Shown: one piece after another, positions 25,683-33,791 of the stretch
How positions within the stretch are numbered: the stretch's first letter is position 1
How the letters are laid out: the number at the start of each line of letters is the position of its first letter
From: Amycolatopsis iheyensis
GTDB lineage: Bacteria; Actinomycetota; Actinomycetes; Mycobacteriales; Pseudonocardiaceae
Reading direction: 5' to 3'
DNA length: 64,000 bases
Assembly: GCF_024703995.1 (NCBI RefSeq)
Contig: NZ_JAMXQV010000007.1
Coordinates: 124,001-188,000, forward strand
Made by a program: the position numbers and the translations under genes
The notes under the pieces: model-generated
What the model was told of the DNA's origin: nothing
The model's database searches: none
The model's input: the letters and a program-made list of their open reading frames with translations, nothing else

Positions 25683-27100
25683 AGAAACTGGCAGTGACAA
25701 CCGGGGCTCCGCCCCGGGCCGGGGGCTCCGCCACCCGGAACCCCCGAAAAGCAGCATTCGGCGCCCTCATCGCCGCATCGGCTCTCATAGCCGTCCCAGG
25801 CGTCGCGCAGGCGGCGACCGGCCCGATCACCGGCATCGCCGGCAAGTGCGTCGACGTCAACGCGGCGAACAGCGCCAACGGCACCGCGATCCAGCTCTAC
25901 GACTGCAACGGCTCGGGCGCTCAACAGTGGACAGTCGGCTCCGACGGATCCCTGCAGGCGCTGGGCAAGTGCCTCGACGTCACCAGTGCGGGCACCGCGA
26001 ACGGCACCACGATCCAGCTCTGGGACTGCAACGGCTCCAACGCCCAGAAGTGGACGGCCAACGCGGCGAAGAACCTCGTCAACACCGGGTCGGGCAAGTG
26101 CCTCGACGCCACCGGCAACTCCAGCGCCAACGGCACGCGGCTGCAGATCTGGACGTGCGCGAGCACGGCCAACCAGCAGTGGACGCTCCCGTCCGGCGGC
26201 ACCACCCCGCCGCCGAGCGGGCCGGGCGTGATGGCCGTGGCGCCGTACCTCTACAACGGCTGGGGCAACCCGCCGAGCCCGCAGACGATCCAGAACGCCA
26301 CCGGCGTCAAGTGGTTCACGCTGGCGTTCATCCTGTCCAACGGCTACTGCAACCCGATGTGGGACGGCGGCCGGGCGCTCACCGGCGGCGTCGACCAGAA
26401 CACGATCAACGCGGTGCGCGCGGGCGGCGGCGACGTCATCCCGTCGTTCGGCGGCTACTCCGGCAACAAGCTGGAGTCGTCGTGCGGCAGCGCGGGTGAG
26501 CTGGCGGCGGGCTACCAGAAGGTGATCAGCGCCTACGGTCTCAAGGCGATCGACATCGACATCGAGGCCGACGCCTACAGCAACCCGACGGTGCAGCAGC
26601 GCACGGTCGACGCGCTGAAGACGGTGCGGGCGAACAACCCGGGCATCAAGCTGTACGTCACGTTCGGCACCGGACAGTCCGGTCCGGACAACAGCCTGGT
26701 GAACCGGGCGGCGCAGTCCGGGTTGACGGTCGACGGCTGGGTCATCATGCCGTTCGACTTCGGCGGCGCGGGCCAGAACATGGGCACGCTCACGCAGCGT
26801 GCGGCCGAGGGGCTCAAGAACGTCGTCAAGGGCGCGTACGGCTACGACGACGACACGGCCTACCGGCACATGGGCATCTCGTCGATGAACGGCATCACGG
26901 ACAACAACGAGACGGTCACCCTGAACGACTTCACCACGATCCTGGCCTACGCGAACCAGCACCACCTGGCCCGGTTGACGTTCTGGTCGGCCAACCGCGA
27001 CCGCCCCTGCCCGGGCGCCTACCCGAACGACGACACGTGTTCGGGCGTTTCCCAGCAGGCGTGGGACTTCACGAGGATCTTCGCCCGCTACGCCGGCTGA
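25679..27100 (+). CDS. Secreted GH18 chitinase with N-terminal CBM13
   Basis: The 473-residue protein has an unusually long signal peptide (hydrophobic core about 25-45, cleavage near VAQAA), a CBM13 (about 47-170), a Pro/Thr linker and a GH18 domain (about 184-473). The catalytic strand reads KAIDIDIEAD, so Asp292, Asp294 and Glu296 are in place, but the first Asp of DxxDxDxE is Lys289. The first 24 residues include a segment encoded by a palindromic repeat. It is the last gene of the hydrolase operon and ends just before a 46-base perfect palindrome. Confidence 0.88.
   Translation: MKKLAVTTGAPPRAGGSATRNPRKAAFGALIAASALIAVPGVAQAATGPITGIAGKCVDVNAANSANGTAIQLYDCNGSGAQQWTVGSDGSLQALGKCLDVTSAGTANGTTIQLWDCNGSNAQKWTANAAKNLVNTGSGKCLDATGNSSANGTRLQIWTCASTANQQWTLPSGGTTPPPSGPGVMAVAPYLYNGWGNPPSPQTIQNATGVKWFTLAFILSNGYCNPMWDGGRALTGGVDQNTINAVRAGGGDVIPSFGGYSGNKLESSCGSAGELAAGYQKVISAYGLKAIDIDIEADAYSNPTVQQRTVDALKTVRANNPGIKLYVTFGTGQSGPDNSLVNRAAQSGLTVDGWVIMPFDFGGAGQNMGTLTQRAAEGLKNVVKGAYGYDDDTAYRHMGISSMNGITDNNETVTLNDFTTILAYANQHHLARLTFWSANRDRPCPGAYPNDDTCSGVSQQAWDFTRIFARYAG
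25695..25750. repeat. In-frame two-hairpin insertion in the chitinase signal peptide
   Basis: CCGGGGC-TCC-GCCCCGG (25701-25717) is followed by a second, slightly decayed GC-rich hairpin, GGGGGCTCCGCCACCCGG, and then by AACCCCCGAAAA. This encodes about 17 residues (TGAPPRAGGSATRNPRK) between MKKLAVT and AAFGALIAASAL. The added Arg and Lys extend the positively charged n-region, so export could be preserved. Confidence 0.7.
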
Positions 27101-27109
27101 TCCCCCGAC

Positions 27110-27155
27110 GCCGTCAAGGCCACCGCACGGACGTCCGTGCGGTGGCCTTGACGGC
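27110..27155 (+). terminator. 46-base perfect palindrome after the chitinase gene
   Basis: The whole stretch is self-complementary: two 23-base halves beginning GCCGTCAAGGCCACCGCAC. It lies nine bases after the chitinase stop and closes the hydrolase operon. Confidence 0.8.
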
Positions 27156-27164
27156 ATTTCGGGC

Positions 27165-27284
27165 AAAAAGGGCTGCCGGGCCACGGCACTGGGGGAGCCC
27201 CGACCCGGCAGCGAAGTGGTTTCGCGGCCGCTGGGGGTCTCCGGCGGCGAAACCGCACCGAGGTTATCCAGCCAGGTGCCGTGG
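27165..27284 (-). other. Structured RNA-like element downstream of the GntR gene
   Basis: The 176-base stretch 27156-27332 has no gene. CCACGGCAC (27181-27189) pairs with GTGCCGTGG (27276-27284) around an inner stem, GGTTTCGC (27218-27225) with GCGAAACC (27247-27254). A competing stem, CTGCCGGG (27173-27180) with CCCGGCAG (27204-27211), crosses the first. Read on the minus strand it is followed by a U5 tract (27169-27165), so it looks like the terminator of the GntR mRNA with an alternative fold. Confidence 0.45.
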
Positions 27285-27332
27285 AGGCGAGCACTCGGGC
27301 CCATCCGGACGGCGACGGTGCCCGAACGGCCA

Positions 27333-28052
27333 CTACTCCGACATCGCCGCCCGGGCCGCTTCCGCGCGGTCCGCATACGCCCCGACCAGCTGTTCTTCCG
27401 CGTCCTCGAGGTACTTCATCAGCAGCTGCTCCGCGCCGGGGCCGTCGCCGGCCTCGATGCGGTCGAGGATCTCGTGGTTGCGCGGCAGGTATCGCTCGTG
27501 GAACCGCCGCGGCTCGGCCATGATGTGGAAGACCAGCCGCAGCTCGGCGATCAGCCGGCCGACCAGCTCGTTGACCCGCTCGCTGCCCGACAGCGCTGCC
27601 AGCTCTTGGTGGAACCAGACGTTCGCGGTGCCGAGGTCCTTCCAGTTGCCGCTGCGGGCGGCCTCGTCGCCGATGTCGACCTTCTCCTTGATCCGCGCGA
27701 ACGTGTCCGGCTTCGCCGTCACGCCGCGGACCGCCGCGCACTCGATGATCTTGCGGACGCGGTAGATGTCGACGACGTCCTCGACGCTCGGGATGCGGAC
27801 GAAGACGCCGCGGTTGAGCTCGTGGGCCAGCAGCCGCTCGTGCGTGAGCAGCCGGAACGCCTCGCGCAGCGTGTTGCGGGAGACGCCGAGCGCGTTGCCG
27901 ATGTCCTGCTCCGACAGCCGGCCGCCCGGCAGGAAGAAGCCCTCCGCGATGCGCTTGCGGAGGACGCCCGCGACCCGCTCGGCCGTGCTCTTGCGGCTGA
28001 CCAGGCCCCGGTCGGCGGCCAGGCCCGGTGACCCGCTGTCTTCGATGACCAC
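27333..28052 (-). CDS. GntR-family regulator, FCD type
   Basis: The 239-residue protein has a winged helix (STAERVAGVLRKRIAEGFFLP; IGNALGVSRNTLREAFRLLTHERL) followed by an FCD ligand domain with the metal-binding His residues expected in this family (WFHQELAAL; RNHEILDRIEAGD). GTG 28052 is the only reasonable start after the operator. It is divergent from the 5-oxoproline operon and should repress it through the palindrome at 28104-28116, with 5-oxoproline or a related acid as a plausible ligand. Confidence 0.85.
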   Translation of the reverse strand: MVIEDSGSPGLAADRGLVSRKSTAERVAGVLRKRIAEGFFLPGGRLSEQDIGNALGVSRNTLREAFRLLTHERLLAHELNRGVFVRIPSVEDVVDIYRVRKIIECAAVRGVTAKPDTFARIKEKVDIGDEAARSGNWKDLGTANVWFHQELAALSGSERVNELVGRLIAELRLVFHIMAEPRRFHERYLPRNHEILDRIEAGDGPGAEQLLMKYLEDAEEQLVGAYADRAEAARAAMSE

Positions 28053-28103
28053 GCTCCGATGATAGCCGTCACAGAGAGGACGATCCAATTGCCGTCTTGT
28101 GGA

Positions 28104-28116
28104 ATTGTTCAACAAT
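28104..28116. promoter_or_regulatory. FCD-GntR type operator
   Basis: ATTGTT-C-AACAAT is a perfect palindrome containing TTGT...ACAA, the usual FadR/FCD half sites. It lies between the GntR gene (start 28052) and the divergent MFS gene (start 28166). Confidence 0.6.
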
Positions 28117-28165
28117 CCTTACTGTGTGAACCACGCCACGATGAGACACTGGCCAGGAGGTGCCC

Positions 28166-29410
28166 ATGACTGCCACAACAGCAACCGAGGCCCGGCCGTT
28201 CGACTGGTTCCGCACGCTCGGCAAGCGCGGCCGCCGCGCGTTCCTCGGCGCGTTCGGCGGCTACGGCCTGGACTCGTTCGACTACCAGACCCTGCCGCTC
28301 GGCCTCGCCGCGATCACCGCGTACTTCGGCATTTCGAGCGGTGAGGCCGGCCTGCTCGGCACGACGACACTGGTCGTGTCGGCCGTCGGCGGGGTCGGCG
28401 CGGGCATGCTGGCCGACCGGATCGGCCGCGTCCGCACGCTGCAGATCACCATCGCGATGTACACGATCTTCACCGTGCTCTGCGGGTTCGCGCCGAACTT
28501 CGAAACACTGCTGGTCTTCCGCGCGCTGCAGGGCCTGGGCTTCGGCGGCGAGTGGGCGGCCGGCGCCGCACTGGTCGCGGAGTACTCCTCGGCCAAGTAC
28601 CGCGGCCGGACCGTGGCGTTCGTGCAGAGCGCGTGGGCGGTCGGCTGGGCGCTGTCGGTGATCGTCTACACCGTGGTGTTCAGCGTCGCGAGCGACGACG
28701 TCGCCTGGCGCATCATGTTCTGGACCGGTGTCATCCCGGCGCTGCTGGTGCTGTGGGTCCGCAAGAGCGTCAAAGACGCGCCGCGCGCCGAGGAACGCCT
28801 GAAGGCCGAACGTCCGAAGGGGACGCTCGTCAAGATCTTCAAGGGCGACCTCCTGCGCACGACGTTCTTCGCCGCGCTGCTGGCCACCGGTGTCCAGGGC
28901 GGCTACTACACGATCTCGACGTGGCTGCCGTCCTACCTGAAGAAGACGCGCGAGCTGACCGTGATCGGCACCGGCGGCTACCTCGCGTTCCTGATCACCG
29001 GCGCGTTCGTCGGCTACGTCTGCGGCGGCTACCTCACGGACCTGATGGGCCGCAAGAAAACCTTCCTGACGTTCGCGCTGCTGTCGGCCGCGTTGATCGT
29101 CGCGTACACGCAGATCCCCAAGGGCGCCAACGGGCTCGTGCTCGTCCTCGGCTTCCCGCTCGGCTTCTCGATGTCCGCGATCTTCAGCGGCTTCGGCGCC
29201 TACCTCGCCGAGCTGTACCCGACGACGTTGCGCGGGACGGGACAAGGCTTCACCTACAACTTCGGCCGGGCGGTCGGCGCGGTCTTCCCGACCGTCGTGG
29301 GCTTCCTCGGCGCGGGCGGCGCGATCGTGTTCGGCGCGATCGGCTACGGCATCGCGGTGCTCGCCCTGCTGGGCCTGCCGGAAACCCGGGGTATCGAACT
29401 CGTCGACTGA
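28166..29410 (+). CDS. MFS transporter, first gene of the 5-oxoproline operon
   Basis: The 414-residue protein has twelve predicted helices and the sugar/acid-transporter signatures [10 protein letters not shown] after helix 2 and [16 protein letters not shown] in helix 4. It resembles the carboxylate/sialate branch (JhlA/PcaK style). ATG 28166 has AGGAGG five bases upstream. The genes after it degrade 5-oxoproline, so 5-oxoproline or a related amide acid is the likely cargo. The next gene follows after ten bases. Confidence 0.87.
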   Translation: MTATTATEARPFDWFRTLGKRGRRAFLGAFGGYGLDSFDYQTLPLGLAAITAYFGISSGEAGLLGTTTLVVSAVGGVGAGMLADRIGRVRTLQITIAMYTIFTVLCGFAPNFETLLVFRALQGLGFGGEWAAGAALVAEYSSAKYRGRTVAFVQSAWAVGWALSVIVYTVVFSVASDDVAWRIMFWTGVIPALLVLWVRKSVKDAPRAEERLKAERPKGTLVKIFKGDLLRTTFFAALLATGVQGGYYTISTWLPSYLKKTRELTVIGTGGYLAFLITGAFVGYVCGGYLTDLMGRKKTFLTFALLSAALIVAYTQIPKGANGLVLVLGFPLGFSMSAIFSGFGAYLAELYPTTLRGTGQGFTYNFGRAVGAVFPTVVGFLGAGGAIVFGAIGYGIAVLALLGLPETRGIELVD

Positions 29411-29420
29411 GGGGGCTCTC

Positions 29421-30215
29421 ATGACGACCTTTGACGAACCCGCGACGTACACGCCGGCGCAAGCGCGCGAGGTGTTCCGCCGCGGCACCGCCCGCCCGAC
29501 CACGGGCTGGGCCAACGGCTTCACCCAGACCAACCTGATCGCCGTGCCCGAAGACTGGGCCTACGACGTCCTGTTGTTCTGCACCCGCAACCCGCAGGCG
29601 TGCCCGGTGCTCGACGTCACCGACCCCGGTGACCCGGCCACGCGGCTCGCCCCGGGCGCGGACCTGCGCACCGACCTGCCGCGCTACCGGATCTGGCAGA
29701 ACGGCGTGCTGGCCGGCGAAGTCTCCGACGCGACCGGCTTGTGGCGCAGCGACATGGTGGCCTTCTCGATCGGCTGCAGCTTCACGTTCGAAACGGCGCT
29801 GGCCGCCGAGGGCGTCCCGCTGCGACACGTCGACCAGGGCCGCAACGTCGCGATGTACATGACGAACCGGCAGTGCGAGCCCGCCGGGCGGCTGCACGGG
29901 CCGATGGTCGTGTCCATGCGGCAGATCCCGGAGGACCGCGTCGACGACGCCGTCGAGATCACCGGCGCGATGCCGGCGGTGCACGGCGCTCCCGTGCACA
30001 TCGGCGATCCGGGCGCGCTGGGCATCGACGACCTCGCCCGGCCGGACTTCGGCGACCCGGTCGACGCGGAACCGGGCGACGTCCCGGTGTTCTGGGCCTG
30101 CGGTGTCACTCCGCAGGCGGCGCTGATGGCCTCGCGGCCCCCGTTCGCGATCACCCACGCGCCGGGGTACATGTTCATCACCGATTCCCGTGACAGCGAC
30201 TACCGGGTGGGCTGA
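29421..30215 (+). CDS. DUF1445 family putative hydro-lyase (D-glutamate cyclase-like)
   Basis: The 264-residue protein has the family blocks [45 protein letters not shown] and [11 protein letters not shown], with Cys residues conserved in the last three. The mammalian relative of DUF1445 interconverts D-glutamate and 5-oxo-D-proline; bacterial members are annotated as hydro-lyases. Its place between a transporter and pxpA suggests it feeds 5-oxoproline into the pathway. Confidence 0.85.
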   Translation: MTTFDEPATYTPAQAREVFRRGTARPTTGWANGFTQTNLIAVPEDWAYDVLLFCTRNPQACPVLDVTDPGDPATRLAPGADLRTDLPRYRIWQNGVLAGEVSDATGLWRSDMVAFSIGCSFTFETALAAEGVPLRHVDQGRNVAMYMTNRQCEPAGRLHGPMVVSMRQIPEDRVDDAVEITGAMPAVHGAPVHIGDPGALGIDDLARPDFGDPVDAEPGDVPVFWACGVTPQAALMASRPPFAITHAPGYMFITDSRDSDYRVG

Positions 30216-30216
30216 A

Positions 30217-30966
30217 ATGGATCTGAACAGCGATCTTGGTGAGGGCTTCGGCGCCTGGAAGATGGGCGACGACGAAGCCATGCTCGACATCGTGACCAGC
30301 GCGAACATCGCGTGCGGCTTCCACGCCGGCGACCCGTCGGTGATGCGGCGGGTGTGCGAGCTGGCGGCCGAACGCGGCGTCGCGATCGGCGCGCACGTCG
30401 GGTACCGCGACCTGGCCGGGTTCGGCCGGCGCGCGCTCGACATCGCGCCGGACGCCCTCGCCGACGAGGTGCTCTACCAGATCGGCGCGCTCGACGCGTT
30501 CGCCCGCGCGGCGGGCAGCCGCGTGACGTACGTGAAGCCGCACGGCGCGTTGTACAACACCGCGGCGGTGGACCCGGAGCAGGCCGCGGCGATCGTCGCC
30601 GGCCTCCGCCGGTACGACCCCGCGCTCGCGCTGCTTTGCCTGCCGGACTCGGAAATGCAGCGGGAGGCGGAAAAAGCGGGTGTCGTGGCGTACGCGGAGG
30701 CGTTCGCGGACCGCGCCTACACCGCCGACGGCAAGCTCGTGTCGCGCAAGAAGCCGGGCGCGGTGCTGCACGATCCGGACGCGGTGGCCGAACGCGCGAT
30801 CGGCATGGCGACCGGCGGCGTGGTCACCGAGGACGGCAGCAAGCTCGACGTGCGTCCGGATTCCCTGTGCGTGCACGGGGACACGCCGGGCGCGGTGGAG
30901 CTGGCCCGCCGGATCGAGGCGGCGCTGACCGCGGCCGGCGTGCAGCTGGGGGCGTTCACCGGATGA
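30217..30966 (+). CDS. pxpA: 5-oxoprolinase subunit A (LamB/YcsF family)
   Basis: The 249-residue protein starts MDLNSDLGEGFGAWKMGDDE and has IACGFHAGDPSVM, YVKPHGALYN and CVHGDTPGAVELAR, the conserved blocks of PxpA. With PxpB and PxpC it hydrolyses 5-oxoproline to glutamate using ATP. The ATG begins one base after the DUF1445 stop; its own stop overlaps pxpB (ATGA). Confidence 0.92.
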   Translation: MDLNSDLGEGFGAWKMGDDEAMLDIVTSANIACGFHAGDPSVMRRVCELAAERGVAIGAHVGYRDLAGFGRRALDIAPDALADEVLYQIGALDAFARAAGSRVTYVKPHGALYNTAAVDPEQAAAIVAGLRRYDPALALLCLPDSEMQREAEKAGVVAYAEAFADRAYTADGKLVSRKKPGAVLHDPDAVAERAIGMATGGVVTEDGSKLDVRPDSLCVHGDTPGAVELARRIEAALTAAGVQLGAFTG

Positions 30967-31574
30967 CCGTCCGGCTGCTGCCGTGCGGGCGGCGCGCGGT
31001 GCTGGTGGAAGCGGAAGACGTGCTGGGGTACCAAGCCGCGGTGACCGCGCTGGACCTGGCCGGCGTCGAGGAGCTGGTCCCGGCGGCCCGCACCCTGCTG
31101 GTCCGCTTCGACCCCGCGGTGACGGACGCGGACCGCCTGGGCGCCGTGCTGCGCGAAGTGTCCCCTGTGGACAGCACGGTGACCGGCGCCGGCGAGGTGG
31201 TGGTCCCGGTGGTGTACGACGGCGAGGACCTGGCCGACGTCGCGGCCGAGGCGGGCGTCTCGGTGGCTTCGGTGATTTCCCGGCACAGCGCGGGTTCCTA
31301 CGTATCCGCGTTCTGCGGGTTCGCGCCGGGGTTCGCGTACCTGTCCGGGTTGGACCCGGCGTTGCACGTCTCGCGGCGCTCGACGCCGCGGACGCGCATC
31401 CCGGCCGGCTCGGTGGCGATCGCCGGGGAGTACAGCGCGGTGTACCCGAGCGCGTCGCCGGGTGGCTGGCGGCTGCTCGGCCGCGCGGAAGTGCCGGTGT
31501 GGGACGTCGAACGCGACCCGCCGAACCTGCTGCCGCCGGGCACCCGCGTGCGGTTCGAGGCGGTGACGGCGTGA
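30963..31574 (+). CDS. pxpB: 5-oxoprolinase subunit B (KipI-like)
   Basis: The 203-residue protein has the KipI/allophanate-hydrolase subunit 1 pattern: CGFAPGFAYLSGL, STPRTRIPAGSVAIAGEYSA and YPSASPGGWRLLGR. It forms the oxoprolinase complex with PxpA and PxpC. Both ends overlap neighbouring genes by four bases, so translation of the three subunits is coupled. Confidence 0.92.
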   Translation: MTVRLLPCGRRAVLVEAEDVLGYQAAVTALDLAGVEELVPAARTLLVRFDPAVTDADRLGAVLREVSPVDSTVTGAGEVVVPVVYDGEDLADVAAEAGVSVASVISRHSAGSYVSAFCGFAPGFAYLSGLDPALHVSRRSTPRTRIPAGSVAIAGEYSAVYPSASPGGWRLLGRAEVPVWDVERDPPNLLPPGTRVRFEAVTA

Positions 31575-32422
31575 AGCTGGAGATCGTCCGGCCGGGGTTC
31601 TCGACGACGGTGCAGGACCACGGCCGGCCCGGGTACGCGGCGCTCGGCGTCTCGCGGTCCGGCGCCGCGGACCGCGGGTCGTTCGAGCTGGCCAACCGCC
31701 TGGTCGGGAATCCGGCCGGAGCCGCGGCGCTGGAGGTGACGCTCGGCGGGCTGGTGCTGCGTGCCTCGAGCGTGACGACGGTCGCGGTGACCGGCGCGTC
31801 GTGCCCGGTGTCGCCGGGCGGGATGAACGCGCCGGTCACGCTGTGGCCGGGCGATGAGCTCGTGCTGGGCACGGCAACTTCGGGACTGCGGTGCTACGTC
31901 GCGGTCCGGGGCGGGATCGACGTGCCGCCAGTGCTCGGGTCGCGCGCCACCGACACGCTCGGGCAGCTGGGACCGCCGCCGCTCGCCGCCGGGATGCTGG
32001 TGCCGGTGGGCACTCCCGGCGCGTTCCCGGTCGTCGATCTGGCGCCACGCGCGGCGTTGCCCGAGGCTCCGGTGCTGCGTGTGACGCCGGGACCGCGTCG
32101 CGACTGGTTCGCGGCCCCGGACGAGCTGCTGTCCACTGTGTACACGGTGTCGCCGGACTCGAACCGCGTCGGCATCCGCCTGACCGGGCCCGCCCTCGAG
32201 CGGGTCCGCCACGACGAACTGCCGTCGGAGGCGTGCGTGCCCGGCTCGGTGCAGGTGCCGCCGTCGGGCCGGCCGATCCTGTTCCACGCGGACGCCCCGA
32301 CGACGGGCGGCTACCCGGTGCTCGCCGTCGTCGAGGAGGCCGATCTCGACCTGGCGGCGCAGCTGCGTCCCGGTCAGACAGTGCGGTTCGCGGCGGCCCG
32401 GGAGTCCGGCAGGCCGGCGTAG
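31571..32422 (+). CDS. pxpC: 5-oxoprolinase subunit C (KipA-like)
   Basis: The 283-residue protein has LEIVRPGFSTTVQDHGRPGY, VSRSGAADRGSFELANRLVG, CYVAVRGGIDVPPVLGSRAT and DAPTTGGYPVLAVV, all typical of the biotin-dependent carboxylase-like/KipA family. The GTG start overlaps the pxpB stop (GTGA). Its last 49 bases overlap the convergent FAD-monooxygenase gene. It is the last gene of the operon. Confidence 0.92.
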   Translation: MKLEIVRPGFSTTVQDHGRPGYAALGVSRSGAADRGSFELANRLVGNPAGAAALEVTLGGLVLRASSVTTVAVTGASCPVSPGGMNAPVTLWPGDELVLGTATSGLRCYVAVRGGIDVPPVLGSRATDTLGQLGPPPLAAGMLVPVGTPGAFPVVDLAPRAALPEAPVLRVTPGPRRDWFAAPDELLSTVYTVSPDSNRVGIRLTGPALERVRHDELPSEACVPGSVQVPPSGRPILFHADAPTTGGYPVLAVVEEADLDLAAQLRPGQTVRFAAARESGRPA

Positions 32423-33564
32423 TCCGGCAGCTCGACGCCGTTGATCGCGCGCTCGATCAGCGGGCCGAGCTTCTCCATGTCGGGCTCCTCGGGTTCGGCG
32501 CCCTCACGCATGCTCGCGTGCAGCCGCCCGATCTCCTGGTTGGCCTCGACGTAGGAACGCATCCGCTGCTCGTAGCCGGCGAACCCGGCCGCCGGGTCCC
32601 AGCCGGCGGCGGCCAGCTCACCGGCCAGCAGGTAGGCGCCGACGAGAGCCAGCCCGGTGCCACCGCCGGACAGCGGCGACGAGCTGAACGCCGCGTCGCC
32701 GAGCAGCGCCACCCGCCCGGCCGACCAGCGGTCCATGACCACCTGGGCGATCTGGTCCAAGTAGAAGTCCGGGGTGTCGTCCAGGTGCGTGAGGATGCGC
32801 GGGGTCAGCCAGCCGAACCCGGCCATCTGTTCACGCAGCAGGCGTTTCTGGGCCTCGATGTCGCGGTAGTCGACGTCGAACTCGGCCGCGGGGAAGGACA
32901 ACATGGCCATCGCGCGGGTCGCGTCCGGCAGCGGCCGCAGCCCGGCCGAGCGCCCGGCCTCCTGGTAGTCGAGCATCCAGCGCTCGAGCCCGAACTCGTT
33001 GGGCACGCTGTAGAAAGCCAGCACGGACCCCAAGTGGCGGACGAACTTCTCACGCGGCCCGAAGACCATCCCCCGCAGCGCCGAGTGCAGCCCGTCGGCC
33101 CCGACCACCAGGTCGAACCGCCGCCGGTCACCACCTTCGAAGCCGACGTCGACGCCGTCGGCGTCCTGGGCGAGCTCGGCGATCCGGTCGCCGAAGACGT
33201 ACTCGACGGTGTCGCGGGTGTCTTCGTGCAGCACCCGGGACAGGTCCCCGCGCAGGATCTCGATCTCGGAGATGTAGCCGTCGCCGCCGTCGTCTTCCGC
33301 GCTGAAGGTCTCGAGCACCTTCCCGTCGGCGTCGACGACGTACGCGCCGGCGGTGTCGGTGCGGGCCGCGCGCACGGCCGCGTCGAGCCCCATCCGCCGG
33401 ATGACCTCCCTGGCCACCCCACGCGCGTCGACGGCCTGCCCGCCGGGCCGCAGCCCGGGCGCCCGCTCCACGACGGTCACCTCGGCGCCCCGCCGCTGCA
33501 GCCAGTGCGCGAGCGCGGGCCCCGCGATGCTCGCTCCGGCCACCAACACCTTGACACCGCTCAT
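32374..33564 (-). CDS. FAD-dependent monooxygenase (PHBH-like)
   Basis: The 396-residue protein has KVLVAGASIAGPALAHWL (Rossmann FAD motif), DLVVGADGLHSALR (DG motif) and GRVALLGDAAFSSSPLSGGG (GD motif), the three signatures of class A flavoprotein monooxygenases. It resembles the tetracycline-destructase/aromatic hydroxylase branch by sequence style, but the substrate cannot be inferred. The start at 33564 follows GGGGGA. The gene is convergent with, and overlaps, pxpC. Confidence 0.87.
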   Translation of the reverse strand: MSGVKVLVAGASIAGPALAHWLQRRGAEVTVVERAPGLRPGGQAVDARGVAREVIRRMGLDAAVRAARTDTAGAYVVDADGKVLETFSAEDDGGDGYISEIEILRGDLSRVLHEDTRDTVEYVFGDRIAELAQDADGVDVGFEGGDRRRFDLVVGADGLHSALRGMVFGPREKFVRHLGSVLAFYSVPNEFGLERWMLDYQEAGRSAGLRPLPDATRAMAMLSFPAAEFDVDYRDIEAQKRLLREQMAGFGWLTPRILTHLDDTPDFYLDQIAQVVMDRWSAGRVALLGDAAFSSSPLSGGGTGLALVGAYLLAGELAAAGWDPAAGFAGYEQRMRSYVEANQEIGRLHASMREGAEPEEPDMEKLGPLIERAINGVELPDYAGLPDSRAAANRTV

Positions 33565-33599
33565 CGAGTCCCCCTTGTTCGCCGGTCGGGGCTCGGATC

Positions 33600-33791
33600 T
33601 TAACGGCTCGCGGCCACCAGCCAGGCGAGGTTGGTCAGGACGATCGCCACCCACAACGGCCACGTGCGACGCCCCCGCAGCGCGTCGCGCAGCGGGCCAC
33701 GCTCGGCCAGCCGGTCGGCGAGGCAGGCGTCGAACGCTTCGGCGACCTGGTCGTCGATCTCGTCGCGCAGCCGCGGCGTCAGCTCAGACAT
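33600..33791 (-). CDS. Small single-helix membrane protein
   Basis: The 63-residue protein has a charged N-terminus (SELTPRLRDEIDDQVAEAFDACL) and one C-terminal membrane helix (WPLWVAIVLTNLAWLVAA). It overlaps the stop of the upstream membrane-protein gene by eight bases and is probably co-translated with it. The family is unknown. Confidence 0.6.
   Translation of the reverse strand: MSELTPRLRDEIDDQVAEAFDACLADRLAERGPLRDALRGRRTWPLWVAIVLTNLAWLVAASR

Larger units (their letters stand above)
22305..26190 (+). repeat. Four nearly identical CBM13 (ricin B-like) modules
   Basis: Copies lie at about 22305-22679 (GH16), 23461-23829 (GH75), 25305-25676 (GH30) and 25816-26190 (GH18). All share GKCxDVAGANxANGT-like first repeats and LDATGNSSANGTRLQIWTC in the third. 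At DNA level they share stretches such as GACGCCACCGGCAACTC. The last two copies lie only about 140 bases apart in the same orientation. The similarity suggests recent duplication or gene conversion. Confidence 0.85.

Noticed and set aside
22305..26190. CRISPR-like or tandem minisatellite repeat
   Set aside because: The repeats are complete CBM13 protein domains of about 370 bases within genes. Spacing and length do not fit an array.
27165..27284. A known riboswitch (c-di-AMP, cobalamin, SAM or T-box type)
   Set aside because: I compared the conserved cores I remember for these classes and none matched on either strand, and no gene lies downstream in the right orientation.
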